A stretch of DNA of 15,832 nucleotides from a bacterium (GCA_021794255.1 JAJYRF010000070.1:1-15832); one strand, 5' to 3'. Positions 8,196-15,824 are shown, counted from the stretch's first letter. Numbers and translations are program-made. Notes: generated from the sequence alone by a model not told the origin.

Positions 8196-8232
8196 TGAAA
8201 TAACCTTATTAATATCCTTTTATATTTTTATA

Positions 8233-10170
8233 TTATATATTTTGCTCGCTTATTAATTTTAATTTGATAATAAACTCTGCGCCGCCTGGAATATTTTCTG
8301 CATATATTGTTCCGTTATTTTCCGTAATAATATTTCTAGTTATGGCAAGTCCAAGACCCGTTCCGCCTCTTTTTGTAGAAAAATAAGGTTCAAATATATT
8401 TGCAATATTTTCTTCTTCAATACCGGACCCCGTATCGGATATTTTAATTAATACAATCTGCCCTGTCTGCTCAAATAAAGTTTCTGCCTCAATAAAATTA
8501 TTGCAATTTTTCTTTCCGTCTTTACAATTCGCATTAATACTATAAACTGCATTATCTAATATATTTATAATAGCCCTTTTAATCTGTAATTTATCTATGT
8601 AAATTAACGGCATATCTTTACTAAAATTTTCAATAAATTTTATATTTTTATGGGCATTTCTGTAAAAAGAAAAGGATTCTTTTATTAATAAATTTATATC
8701 GGCATAATTAAAATTTGCTTTGGGCAGCCTTGCGTATAAAGAAAATTCATCTACAAGACCTTTTAAATCATCAACTTCTTTTATTATAATATCAACAGAA
8801 TCGTTAAATATTTTATTATTATGTTCAAGTTTGTCTCCGAATTTTCTTTTTAATCTTTGAGCAGATAATTTTATCGGCGTTAAAGGATTTTTTATTTCAT
8901 GCGCCATTCTTTTAGCAACTTCTTCCCATGCCGCTATTCTTTGAGCTTTCATCATATCTGTCGTATCATTAATAACAATAATAAAACCTATATAGTCATT
9001 TTTTTCATCTTTCATTACTGTAACATTAATAATATAAACATGCAGCTTATCGTTTATATTTAATTTTATTTCTTTTGTAATACTTTCTTCTTTATTATTT
9101 TTAGCAAGATTTTTTATGACTTCTCTTATTTCCAAAAAGGTAATCTTGCTAAAAACATCTTTATAATTTTTATTTGCTGCTTCTTGAAAATTAACTTGAA
9201 ACATATGTTCGGCTGCATTGTTTATAATCTTAATCTTTCCTGAAGAATCAATAGTAATAACGCCTGTACCTATATTTTTTAAAATAATTTCCATATATTT
9301 TCTTCTTCTTTCTATTTCTATATTGATATTTTTAAGATTTAAATTAGCATCTTCAATAATCTCCTTATTTTTCTTAAGATCTTTAGCCATATTGTTAAAT
9401 GAACTTATAAGCATGCCTATTTCATCGTTAGACTCAGAATTAATATTTATATCTAATTCGCCTGTAGCTATTTTTTCGGTACCTTTAACAAGATCTATTA
9501 CCGGTTCTGTTATCTTTTTGGAAAGATAAAACCCAACCCATATAGAAATAAATAAAATAAGAAGAGTAAAAGTAGAAAATAAAATAAAATAAGTTGTCTC
9601 GATAGGATTTTTTAAGAATCCTATCTGCCAATATTTGACATAAAAATGCCTGATATATTCAGCCATTTTGTTTATTTTATGCAATGATTTATGCGTGTTA
9701 TGATGCTTCACGATATTTTTAATATATTTGCGATTATTTATATAATTTGCTATTTTTAATGAATCTCCTATAATTTTTTCAATGCTTGGAACATACCATT
9801 TGTTTATTCCGTTGGCAAAAAATCCTGCGGCAATTATAACCGCAAACATAAAAAAAGACGGGATAAGGCTTACCAGCACAAATAAAGCAACAAGCTTAGA
9901 GCGTAATTTTGAACCCGGTATATTTTGTCGTTTATCTAAAAAAAGTTTTATAATATTTCTTATAATCAAAAACAGCATTAAAAGAAATAAAATTATCGTT
10001 ATATTTATATATGCATAAACTATAATTTTTGAAGTTACGGAAACATCTGAAAACGAAAGCATTCTTGTTTCTATAAAAGTAGAAATAATGACTAAAGATA
10101 TACCGATAAATATAAAAATTATTTCTCTTTTAATGCGCATTGTTTCTGTCGGCTTATTTTTCTTGTCCAT
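8233..10170 (-). CDS. ntrY: Membrane sensor histidine kinase NtrY-like
   Basis: A 645-residue inner-membrane kinase, partner of NtrX. Order of parts: hydrophobic segments at about 14-32, 46-70, 92-118 and 190-213; a roughly 70-residue outer loop between the last two; HAMP domain (about 212-268) ending in DEIGMLISSFNNMAKDL; PAS domain (about 285-400) with GTGVITIDSSGKI; H-box RMAHEIKNPLTPIKLSAQRL with His424; ATPase domain with Asn536/Asn540, DTGSGI (579-584), FEPYFSTK and GGTGLGLAI (602-610). AHEIKNPLTPI is the typical NtrY-type H-box. The signal is not known; in other bacteria NtrYX responds to nitrogen or redox state. The start at 10170 has no Shine-Dalgarno; Met11 is an alternative, equally without one. 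A short hairpin lies about 80 bases upstream. Confidence 0.92.
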   Translation of the reverse strand: MDKKNKPTETMRIKREIIFIFIGISLVIISTFIETRMLSFSDVSVTSKIIVYAYINITIILFLLMLFLIIRNIIKLFLDKRQNIPGSKLRSKLVALFVLVSLIPSFFMFAVIIAAGFFANGINKWYVPSIEKIIGDSLKIANYINNRKYIKNIVKHHNTHKSLHKINKMAEYIRHFYVKYWQIGFLKNPIETTYFILFSTFTLLILFISIWVGFYLSKKITEPVIDLVKGTEKIATGELDININSESNDEIGMLISSFNNMAKDLKKNKEIIEDANLNLKNINIEIERRRKYMEIILKNIGTGVITIDSSGKIKIINNAAEHMFQVNFQEAANKNYKDVFSKITFLEIREVIKNLAKNNKEESITKEIKLNINDKLHVYIINVTVMKDEKNDYIGFIIVINDTTDMMKAQRIAAWEEVAKRMAHEIKNPLTPIKLSAQRLKRKFGDKLEHNNKIFNDSVDIIIKEVDDLKGLVDEFSLYARLPKANFNYADINLLIKESFSFYRNAHKNIKFIENFSKDMPLIYIDKLQIKRAIINILDNAVYSINANCKDGKKNCNNFIEAETLFEQTGQIVLIKISDTGSGIEEENIANIFEPYFSTKRGGTGLGLAITRNIITENNGTIYAENIPGGAEFIIKLKLISEQNI

Positions 10171-10251
10171 TATTTATAAATAATATGAATTTTTTATATA
10201 AATTTTTCAATAATATATTAAAATAATATATTACTTTACAGTCCTTATAAA

Positions 10252-10273
10252 AATAGCGGTGATTTACGCTATT
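10252..10273 (-). promoter_or_regulatory. Small hairpin upstream of ntrY
   Basis: AATAGCG (10252-10258) pairs with CGCTATT (10267-10273) across 8 bases. On the minus strand the stem runs straight into TTTTT, as in a small intrinsic terminator, about 80 bases before the ntrY start. It could attenuate ntrYX leader transcription or stop antisense transcription coming from the coaX side. The stem is short (three G/C pairs). Confidence 0.3.
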
Positions 10274-10312
10274 ATAAATATAATTATTATATATAATTTA
10301 TATTTTAGCATA

Positions 10313-10330
10313 CCTATTACAGGATTAAGG
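10313..10330. repeat. Half-site copy of the CAGGATTAAGG motif
   Basis: CCTATTACAGGATTAAGG here matches CCTACCGCAGGATTAAGG at 15367-15384 at 15 of 18 positions. It lies in the divergent spacer between ntrY and the PhnP-like gene, 14 bases upstream of the candidate TTGCCA box. A shared regulator site or the remnant of a dispersed repeat are the main options. Confidence 0.45.
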
Positions 10331-10343
10331 GCATAATAAAAAC

Positions 10344-10372
10344 TTGCCAAATAATTGAATTTGTAATAAAAT
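10344..10372 (+). promoter_or_regulatory. Candidate sigma70-type promoter for the PhnP-like gene
   Basis: TTGCCA, 17 bases, TAAAAT on the plus strand, about 87 bases before the ATG at 10459. Spacing is ideal and hexamers are fair, but AT-rich spacers give many such matches by chance. Confidence 0.3.
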
Positions 10373-10458
10373 ATAGCTTATTTAATCATTATACAATAAT
10401 TAATATATACAATAAATCTCAATATTAATCCGATATTATATTATTATATTATTAATAG

Positions 10459-11217
10459 ATGAAAATACTTGTACTTGGCAGCGGAACATCTACAGGAGTA
10501 CCGTTAATAGGTTGCAATTGCGAAGTATGTATTTCGGACAATCCTAAAAACAAAAGATTAAGGCCTTCTATATTTATCCAGGAAAATGGGGTAAATTGTC
10601 TCATAGATACCACTCCCGATTTAAGAACCCAAGCGTTAAAATATAATATTCTTAAAATAGACCTTGTTTTATATACTCATACACACGCCGACCATTTATT
10701 CGGAATTGATGATTTAAGAATGTTTAACTATATTAAAAAAGGGCCTATCCCGATATATGCGTCAGAAAAAGATATAAACACTATAACAACAAGATTTGAC
10801 TATATTTTTAAAAAAAAAATGCAATCAAGCAAACCTGATTTAATACCAAATATTATAATAGATAATAAAATTAATTTTAATAATATAAATATTCAAGCAA
10901 TACCCGTATTCCACGGTAATCAAATAATAAACGGCTATAGAATTAAAGATATGGCATATTTGACCGATGTTTCAAAAATACCTGAAGAATCTTTAGAATT
11001 ATTGCGCGGAGTTAAGGTTCTTATGATCGACGCTCTAAGATATAATGAACATCCTACGCATTTAACGGTAGACGACGCTATTAAAATATCAAATATGCTA
11101 AAATCCGAAACCACATATTTAATGCATATGGGGCATAAAATTGAATACGAAAAATTATCTGCCGATTTACCTCCTAATATTGTCCCATCTTTCGATGGTC
11201 TTGAATTTGAAATTTAA
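10459..11217 (+). CDS. PhnP-like MBL-fold metallohydrolase (cyclic phosphodiesterase family)
   Basis: A 252-residue metallo-beta-lactamase-fold hydrolase of the PhnP group (COG1235). The start MKILVLGSGTSTGVP and the metal motif THTHADH (73-79; His74, His76, Asp78, His79) are diagnostic. Further metal ligands are probably His152 (VFHGN), Asp170 (YLTDVS) and His223 (LMHMGH). Cys19, Cys21 and Cys24 (GCNCEVC) with His226 match the extra structural zinc site known from E. coli PhnP. PhnP cleaves 5-phosphoribosyl 1,2-cyclic phosphate, but no phosphonate (C-P lyase) genes are here, so the substrate is open; relatives act on other cyclic phosphates or on lipoate/octanoate metabolism side products. 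It is a lone plus-strand gene; its stop overlaps the coaX stop by 4 bases. No Shine-Dalgarno is seen before the ATG. Confidence 0.88.
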   Translation: MKILVLGSGTSTGVPLIGCNCEVCISDNPKNKRLRPSIFIQENGVNCLIDTTPDLRTQALKYNILKIDLVLYTHTHADHLFGIDDLRMFNYIKKGPIPIYASEKDINTITTRFDYIFKKKMQSSKPDLIPNIIIDNKINFNNINIQAIPVFHGNQIINGYRIKDMAYLTDVSKIPEESLELLRGVKVLMIDALRYNEHPTHLTVDDAIKISNMLKSETTYLMHMGHKIEYEKLSADLPPNIVPSFDGLEFEI

Positions 11218-12053
11218 AAAGTGTTTAATTGATATAAAAATTTTAAACCTTTTATCGTCCATAAACCGTCAATTATTTTTAAACCTTTTATTTTACATTT
11301 ATCGGCAATTATATTAGACAGTCCTCCCGTAAAAATAACTCTGCATTCTTTTTTATTATACTGCTTCCGTATTTCTTTTATAAAACCTTCTATCAGGAAA
11401 ATAGTACCGTATAATAATCCTGCCTGAATTGATTTAACAGTATTATTCCCTATCAAAGGTATAATAGACATAATAATATTTTTATTGTTTTCTAAATTAT
11501 AGGCAACTGCATCTACATCTATCAAAGGAAGAGATGCTGTTTTTTTATTTAAACAAACAGCTAAGGTTTTTATGCCCGGAAATATGACACCGCCTTTGAA
11601 ATTTCCATTTTCATCAATAATATCAATTGTTAATGCGGTTCCTATATCAACTATAATTTGGAATTCTTTATTTAAATGGTAAGCATAACTTGCATTAACA
11701 AGACGGTCTGCGCCTAATTTTTCAGGATTTTCAACAGTTATATTAATACCTGTTTTAGAAGCTGAAGAGATAAAAATTGCATTACAATTCAATAGTTTGC
11801 TAAATGATTCGTAAAATTTATTTTGGGAAGGAACTACCGAAGAAATACAGGCATTTTTTACATCATCAATATTAATGCCGTCGTCTGAAAACAATTTGCG
11901 TAATGCGCAAAAAATATCGTTATTTGAAAATATTTGAGAAGTTAAAATTCTATAAACATGAACTATATTTTCATTGTCATCATAGCCGCCGTTGAAATTA
12001 TTATAAATCCCAAATACCGTATTCGTATTGCCTATGTCGCAAGATAAAAACAT
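11214..12053 (-). CDS. coaX: Type III pantothenate kinase CoaX
   Basis: Catalyses ATP-dependent phosphorylation of pantothenate, the first step to coenzyme A. The 279 residues show the ASKHA-fold motifs: phosphate 1 loop CDIGNTNTVFGIY with Asp6; the pantothenate-binding GADRLVNASYAYH (114-126); phosphate 2 loop VDIGTALTIDII with Asp136; and GGVIFPGI (154-161). The adenosine region holds FTGGLSN (241-247). Type III enzymes are not feedback-inhibited by CoA and need a monovalent cation; that is family knowledge. It is last in the minus-strand cofactor operon, 26 bases after birA. The pairing birA-coaX is common in bacteria. No Shine-Dalgarno precedes the ATG at 12051-12053, so translation may depend on coupling with birA. 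An insertion of acidic and Asn residues at about 20-30 is the only oddity. Confidence 0.95.
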   Translation of the reverse strand: MFLSCDIGNTNTVFGIYNNFNGGYDDNENIVHVYRILTSQIFSNNDIFCALRKLFSDDGINIDDVKNACISSVVPSQNKFYESFSKLLNCNAIFISSASKTGINITVENPEKLGADRLVNASYAYHLNKEFQIIVDIGTALTIDIIDENGNFKGGVIFPGIKTLAVCLNKKTASLPLIDVDAVAYNLENNKNIIMSIIPLIGNNTVKSIQAGLLYGTIFLIEGFIKEIRKQYNKKECRVIFTGGLSNIIADKCKIKGLKIIDGLWTIKGLKFLYQLNTF

Positions 12054-12079
12054 ATATTTATTAATATATACTAATTAAA

Positions 12080-12928
12080 TTATACTAATACCGTCAGTTC
12101 GCCGGATATCACTTTTTCCAATTCATTTTCTCCGGTTTTTATCAATAATGCTCCCTTAGAATCTATGCCAACAACCTGACCTTTAATTTTATTATTTTCA
12201 GTATTTATTTCTACATCTTTCCCTATCATTCCAAAATATTTTTGATAAGATTGTAAAATTGACGATAAACCTGTGGAGAGAAATGTTTCGTAGTATCTCT
12301 CAAATTTATTAAGAAAACTTATTATTAAATTATTTCTGTTTATCAGCATATCATCAAGATCATCATCTTTATTAATCTTTTTTATTTTCATTTTTTCAAT
12401 ATATAAAGACGTTGCAACATTTTTTATATCTTCAGGTATATCTTCTTCTTTAAGGTTTACATTGATGCCTATTCCTACAATAATATATTCTATTATTTTA
12501 TTCTTAGTGCTCATTTCCGTTAAAATTCCCGAAACTTTTTTTGAATTTATTAAAATATCGTTAGGCCATTTAATTTGCGGAGTAATAGAAGAAATTTCTT
12601 CTATAGATTCGGCAGCCGCTACTGCTGCCAGAATAGTCATACCATGAGCGATTTCAGGACTGAACTTAGGTTTTAATATAATAGACATATATATATTACA
12701 AGCCTTAGGCGAAGTCCATATTTTTCCGTTTCTGCCTTTTCCTTTATCTTGAGTATCGGCAATAACTACGCTGCCGTTTTTAGCATTTTTTGCAGCAAGT
12801 TCTCTCGCCATTGAATTTGTTGAACCTACTTTTTCTTCATAAAATATATTTTTACTGATAAAATTAGTTTTAAGATGTTTTTTTATCTCAAAAATATCAA
12901 TATAGTCTAAATCATTAATAACGTCCAT
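12080..12928 (-). CDS. birA: Biotin--[acetyl-CoA-carboxylase] ligase, monofunctional
   Basis: Joins biotin to the biotin carboxyl carrier protein via biotinyl-AMP. The 282 residues cover the catalytic domain (about 28-230) and a C-terminal SH3-like domain (236-281, GQVVGIDSKGALLIKT). Motifs: GSTNSMA (35-41), the biotinyl-AMP loop DKGKGRNGKIW (61-71, the GRGRRGR equivalent), KWPNDILI (120-127), KVSGILTE with the catalytic Lys131, and GIGINVN. The N-terminal winged-helix DNA-binding domain of E. coli BirA is absent, so this is a group I ligase without repressor function. A GGAGG Shine-Dalgarno (12942-12946) is 13 bases from the ATG, longer than ideal. A 20-bp tandem duplication precedes it, at the nadC end. 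Operon position: 36 bases after nadC, 26 before coaX. Confidence 0.95.
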   Translation of the reverse strand: MDVINDLDYIDIFEIKKHLKTNFISKNIFYEEKVGSTNSMARELAAKNAKNGSVVIADTQDKGKGRNGKIWTSPKACNIYMSIILKPKFSPEIAHGMTILAAVAAAESIEEISSITPQIKWPNDILINSKKVSGILTEMSTKNKIIEYIIVGIGINVNLKEEDIPEDIKNVATSLYIEKMKIKKINKDDDLDDMLINRNNLIISFLNKFERYYETFLSTGLSSILQSYQKYFGMIGKDVEINTENNKIKGQVVGIDSKGALLIKTGENELEKVISGELTVLV

Positions 12929-12945
12929 AATTATAAATTATCCTC

Positions 12946-12984
12946 CAAATAAAATTTAAAGAAATCAAATAAAATTTAAAGAAA
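12946..12984. repeat. 19-bp tandem duplication at the nadC/birA junction
   Basis: CAAATAAAATTTAAAGAAA occurs at 12946-12964 and 12966-12984, period 20. It covers the last nadC codons and its TGA stop (12965-12967) and abuts the birA ribosome binding site. The two copies are identical, pointing to a recent slip. Confidence 0.85.
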
Positions 12985-13813
12985 AGTCAATCGGTTTAAC
13001 AGCATTGGTCAAAGAACCCATAGAAATAAAGTCAGCCTGAGTTTTTTCGGCTATGTCCCTTAAATTTTTTATAGTAACATTTCCTGAAATTTCAACAATA
13101 GCATTTCCATTAATTAATTTTACCGCTTTTTGCATTTCTGCAATGCTCATATTATCAAGCATTATAATATCCGCTTTTCCTTCTATAGCTTCTATAACCT
13201 GTTCAACAGAGTTTACTTCAACTTCTATTTTTTGATTAAATCCTACATTATAACTTCTTATCATTTCTAAAGCATTTTTAATTCCACCAGCAAGCTTTAT
13301 ATGATTATCTTTAATTAAAATGCCCGATGACAAATCAAATCTATGGTTATATGCTCCGCCTACATTTACTGCATATTTTTGAAGAATACGCAATCCCGGA
13401 AGCGTTTTTCTTGTATCAAGGACTTTCGTTTTAAGACCTGAAAGTTCATTTACAGCAAGATTAGAAGCTGTTGCAATCCCTGAAAGAAATTGAAGAAAAT
13501 TAAGCGCCGTTCTTTCACCGTATAAAATAATATCGGATTTAGCTCTAATAGAAATAATTTTTTGAAATTTGGTTAATTTTTCGCCTTCTTTTGCAAAATA
13601 ATTAATTTCATAATTGTTTTTGCTTAATATGTCAAAAACCAATGAAAAAATATTTAAGCCGCAGATTATACCTTCTTCTTTTGTTATAACCTCGCATTCA
13701 ATCTGCGGATTATATCTGCTTGCAATAGCGTCTGTAGTAATGTCCGAACCTTTTATGTCTTCGGCTAACGCATTTGAAACTAAAGAAATTACCGAGGTAT
13801 CAAATATTTTCAT
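12965..13813 (-). CDS. nadC: Nicotinate-nucleotide pyrophosphorylase (quinolinate phosphoribosyltransferase)
   Basis: NadC makes nicotinate mononucleotide from quinolinate and PRPP in de novo NAD synthesis. From the ATG at 13811-13813 it is 282 residues, the normal length. Motifs (this numbering): EDIKGSDITTDAI near the start; GERTALNFLQFLSGIAT (99-115); TRKTLPGLRILQKYAV (134-149), a quinolinate/PRPP-binding stretch with Arg135 and Lys136; NHRFDLSSGILIKDNH (156-171) with His157 and Lys168; EVEV (197-200), DNMS (220-223) and EISGNVT (241-247). A TTG five codons upstream (13826-13828) is a possible longer start, but it abuts the purine-rich AAGAAGAG and gives a non-homologous extension. The gene overlaps the end of the receiver-protein gene by 14 bases, which suggests translational coupling. 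NadA and NadB are not in the window. Confidence 0.95.
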   Translation of the reverse strand: MKIFDTSVISLVSNALAEDIKGSDITTDAIASRYNPQIECEVITKEEGIICGLNIFSLVFDILSKNNYEINYFAKEGEKLTKFQKIISIRAKSDIILYGERTALNFLQFLSGIATASNLAVNELSGLKTKVLDTRKTLPGLRILQKYAVNVGGAYNHRFDLSSGILIKDNHIKLAGGIKNALEMIRSYNVGFNQKIEVEVNSVEQVIEAIEGKADIIMLDNMSIAEMQKAVKLINGNAIVEISGNVTIKNLRDIAEKTQADFISMGSLTNAVKPIDFSLNFI

Positions 13814-15161
13814 TTTTAATTTTATCAATCTCTTCTTTTATTAATTTTTCTGCAATTTCAGGCAATATGTTTTTAATATTTTCAACTATTTCAGGCTTTA
13901 TATCGTTAATCATATCGTCTATCGATTTTTTTAAATATTCATCTATTTTACCAAAAATTTCATTATTTAGAAACTCCAATTTTATTTCCCCTCCTTTATA
14001 TTCTTTATATTTTTCATTAGTATTATCTTTAAAATTAGCGATGCCATTGTCATCGTCGCGGTTAGATTCTGTAATATCGTAAACTTCAGGTATATTTATA
14101 TTAAATTCTGTTTCATTTGCCAAATTAGACTCCAGTAAACTTACATCTGAAGTATCCGCATCGTCCGCATTTGTATTTTCTTCGTTATTATTATTTATAA
14201 AATTTAAACTGCGGATATTATCGCTATCTCCAATATCTTCATTTATAATAATGTTAGATATATATTCGTTAATTTTATTATCATTATCATCGTCGCTGTC
14301 TTCATTATACCCTTCTTTTTCAATCGGGGCATTAATAAAATCTACCTGCTGATTTTCTGACATTTCTCTATCTTCATAATTAATTCCTGCTTTAATATTC
14401 TTAATACTTTCAAATTTAGGCTGCATAACCTCCGATACGGCGATTTTTTCTGCAGTATTATCGTTATCGGCAGAAATAATATCTGATTTACTTAGTTTCT
14501 CGTCATTAAAATTATTAAGGGTATTATCATTTATTTTATCATTCTCTTTATTCTCTTTATTTAAATTTTGAAATTCTTTAAAAATATTATCGTCCTTAAA
14601 AAGATTTTCGAACGCTTCGCTTAATTCGGCAGAATCCTGTTCCAAATCTGCATTCATCGAAATATTGTCATCATTTACGATATTTTCGGTCAAGTATTCT
14701 AGTTTTTTAGATTGAATATTTTGATTATTATCGTCTTCAGATTTTTTTTCAAATTCTGCAATATCATAAATTTTATCTTCAATAATATTTAAACCTAAAG
14801 ACCGTTTTATTTTATTAATAAAAGTTTCTTTATCAAAAGGTCTATATATAAAACCGCTTAAACCTTCTTCTACAAAAAGTTCTCGTTCTTTATTCGGCAG
14901 GTCTGAAGGGGCAGCCAGCAGAACAGGTAAGTCAGAATATAAGCTGTTGTTTTTTATTTCTTTTATCATATTGTAGCTGATTGCATTGCTTATATTATAA
15001 TTAATAATAATAATTGATGGAATGCTTTTATTTAGAACAGCAATCAGGGAAGAACCATCATAAAGAGGAGTTATTTTAAATTCAGGATTATTTAAAAAAA
15101 TCATCGAAACCGTTTTTTGCATTGCATCGCTATCATCAACATACAATATTTCGTAAGGCAT
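13800..15161 (-). CDS. Degenerate receiver-domain protein with long acidic linker and C-terminal helix
   Basis: A 453-residue protein. Residues 1-120 form a CheY-like receiver (EILYVDDSD with Asp9/Asp10), but the phospho-acceptor position, after PSIIII, is Asn54 (codon AAT at 15000-15002). The conserved Thr/Ser after beta-4 appears to be Ala (LLAAPSD) and the conserved Lys is Arg (FIYRPF). It is therefore probably not phosphorylated in the normal way. Residues about 125-385 are low-complexity, rich in Asp, Glu and Asn. The last 60 residues are helical and end PEIVENIKNILPEIAEKLIKEEIDKIK; I recall similar tails in deltaproteobacterial receiver proteins linked to motility or polarity, but cannot check this. 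There is no DNA-binding or enzymatic output domain. The start has GGAG 9 bases upstream. It leads the operon with nadC, birA and coaX and overlaps nadC by 14 bases. Function unknown; a protein-protein scaffold is plausible. Confidence 0.85.
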   Translation of the reverse strand: MPYEILYVDDSDAMQKTVSMIFLNNPEFKITPLYDGSSLIAVLNKSIPSIIIINYNISNAISYNMIKEIKNNSLYSDLPVLLAAPSDLPNKERELFVEEGLSGFIYRPFDKETFINKIKRSLGLNIIEDKIYDIAEFEKKSEDDNNQNIQSKKLEYLTENIVNDDNISMNADLEQDSAELSEAFENLFKDDNIFKEFQNLNKENKENDKINDNTLNNFNDEKLSKSDIISADNDNTAEKIAVSEVMQPKFESIKNIKAGINYEDREMSENQQVDFINAPIEKEGYNEDSDDDNDNKINEYISNIIINEDIGDSDNIRSLNFINNNNEENTNADDADTSDVSLLESNLANETEFNINIPEVYDITESNRDDDNGIANFKDNTNEKYKEYKGGEIKLEFLNNEIFGKIDEYLKKSIDDMINDIKPEIVENIKNILPEIAEKLIKEEIDKIKNENI

Positions 15162-15188
15162 GGAAGTTTCTCCTTATATAAAAGGCAA

Positions 15189-15210
15189 AACTAAATATAG
15201 AAATTTAGTT
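15189..15210. repeat. 8-bp-arm hairpin in the receiver-gene leader
   Basis: AACTAAAT (15189-15196) and ATTTAGTT (15203-15210) are exact reverse complements around 6 bases, ending about 15 bases before the GGAG ribosome binding site on the minus strand. It could sit in the leader RNA and affect translation, or be an operator; the stem is AT-rich. Confidence 0.35.
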
Positions 15211-15220
15211 ATTAAAATTG

Positions 15221-15280
15221 ATTTTATCTTACTATTAATAATCTTTAAATAATTATAAAATGCTATCATTAAGATAAAAT
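15221..15280. repeat. 11-bp inverted repeat flanking a 38-base stretch
   Basis: ATTTTATCTTA (15221-15231) and TAAGATAAAAT (15270-15280) are exact reverse complements 38 bases apart. They bracket the possible TATAAT of the operon. Two operator half-sites or chance are both possible. Confidence 0.4.
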
Positions 15281-15341
15281 TATTCATATTATTGATATTA
15301 TATATTAATGCACATAATATAAATATAATAAAATATCATAA

Positions 15342-15386
15342 TACCTTAATCCTGCAATAGATAGTTCCTACCGCAGGATTAAGGTA
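15342..15386. repeat. Hairpin with 14-bp perfect arms; dispersed motif
   Basis: TACCTTAATCCTGC (15342-15355) and GCAGGATTAAGGTA (15373-15386) pair perfectly around a 17-base loop. With six G/C pairs it is the most stable stem in this region. No U-run follows on either strand. The 11-base core CAGGATTAAGG recurs at 10320-10330, where 18 bases from 10313 to 10330 match 15367-15384 with three mismatches; that second copy lacks the opposing arm. Confidence 0.75.
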
Positions 15387-15391
15387 ACAAT

Positions 15392-15415
15392 CATAGCTTT
15401 AAACATAGCTTTAAA
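15392..15415. repeat. 12-bp perfect tandem repeat
   Basis: CATAGCTTTAAA occurs twice in direct succession (15392-15403, 15404-15415). It is a short slip-type duplication with no evident function. Confidence 0.7.
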
Positions 15416-15549
15416 TTAAAGTATAATTTTGATATACTTATAAAATTGACGATATATATTGTTAAATAATAATATTTTATCATTTATAATCATAATTTTA
15501 ATATTATTATTATAAGTAGTCAATAATTTATTATTATATTCTAAAATTA

Positions 15550-15824
15550 ATGAATTGAATCTTTATCGCAATAATTACAATCAAATAGTTAATTTAATTA
15601 TCTTTTTAATTTAATATATCTTTAAATTATGTCTTTAATAAAAATGAATTGAATCTTTATCGCAATAATTACAATTAAATAACTAATTTAATTATCTTTT
15701 TAATTTAATATATCTTTAAATTATGTCTTTAATAAAAATGAATTGGATCTTTATCGCAATAATTACAATCAAATAGTTAATTTAATTATCTTTTTAATTT
15801 AATATATCTTTAAATTATGTCTTT
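15550..15824. repeat. Three tandem copies of a 94-bp unit
   Basis: Units start at 15550, 15644 and 15738, each beginning ATGAATTG; the period is exactly 94. Units 1 and 2 differ at three positions (C/T, G/A, T/C, all between about 15580 and 15590 and their equivalents). Unit 3 differs from unit 1 by one A/G near its start and diverges only in its last bases. On the minus strand each unit contains several AAAGAYA/AAAGATT motifs before AT stretches. The unit length is not a multiple of three and no frame stays open, so it is not coding. It is not a CRISPR, since the whole unit repeats without variable spacers. Confidence 0.9.

Noticed and set aside
9218..9529. Plus-strand ORF inside ntrY; likewise 9782-10018
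   Set aside because: Antisense to ntrY domains; no ribosome binding site and no independent signal.
12462..12647. Plus-strand ORF inside birA; likewise 13053-13235 and 13614-13844 inside nadC and 13774-14082 in the receiver gene
   Set aside because: All are antisense to well-supported genes and have the composition expected of shadow frames.
13814..13828. nadC starting at TTG 13828
   Set aside because: The purine-rich stretch touches the TTG, leaving no proper spacing, and the five added residues are not family-like; the ATG at 13813 gives the usual N-terminus. Not fully excluded.
15465..15511. 12-bp inverted repeat AATAATAATATT/AATATTATTATT
   Set aside because: Simple A/T trinucleotide-like sequence; pairing is expected by chance in this composition.
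15550..15824. DnaA boxes or replication origin in the repeat units (TTATCGCA)
   Set aside because: Matches the DnaA box only in its first half; no dnaA, dnaN or gidA genes are nearby.
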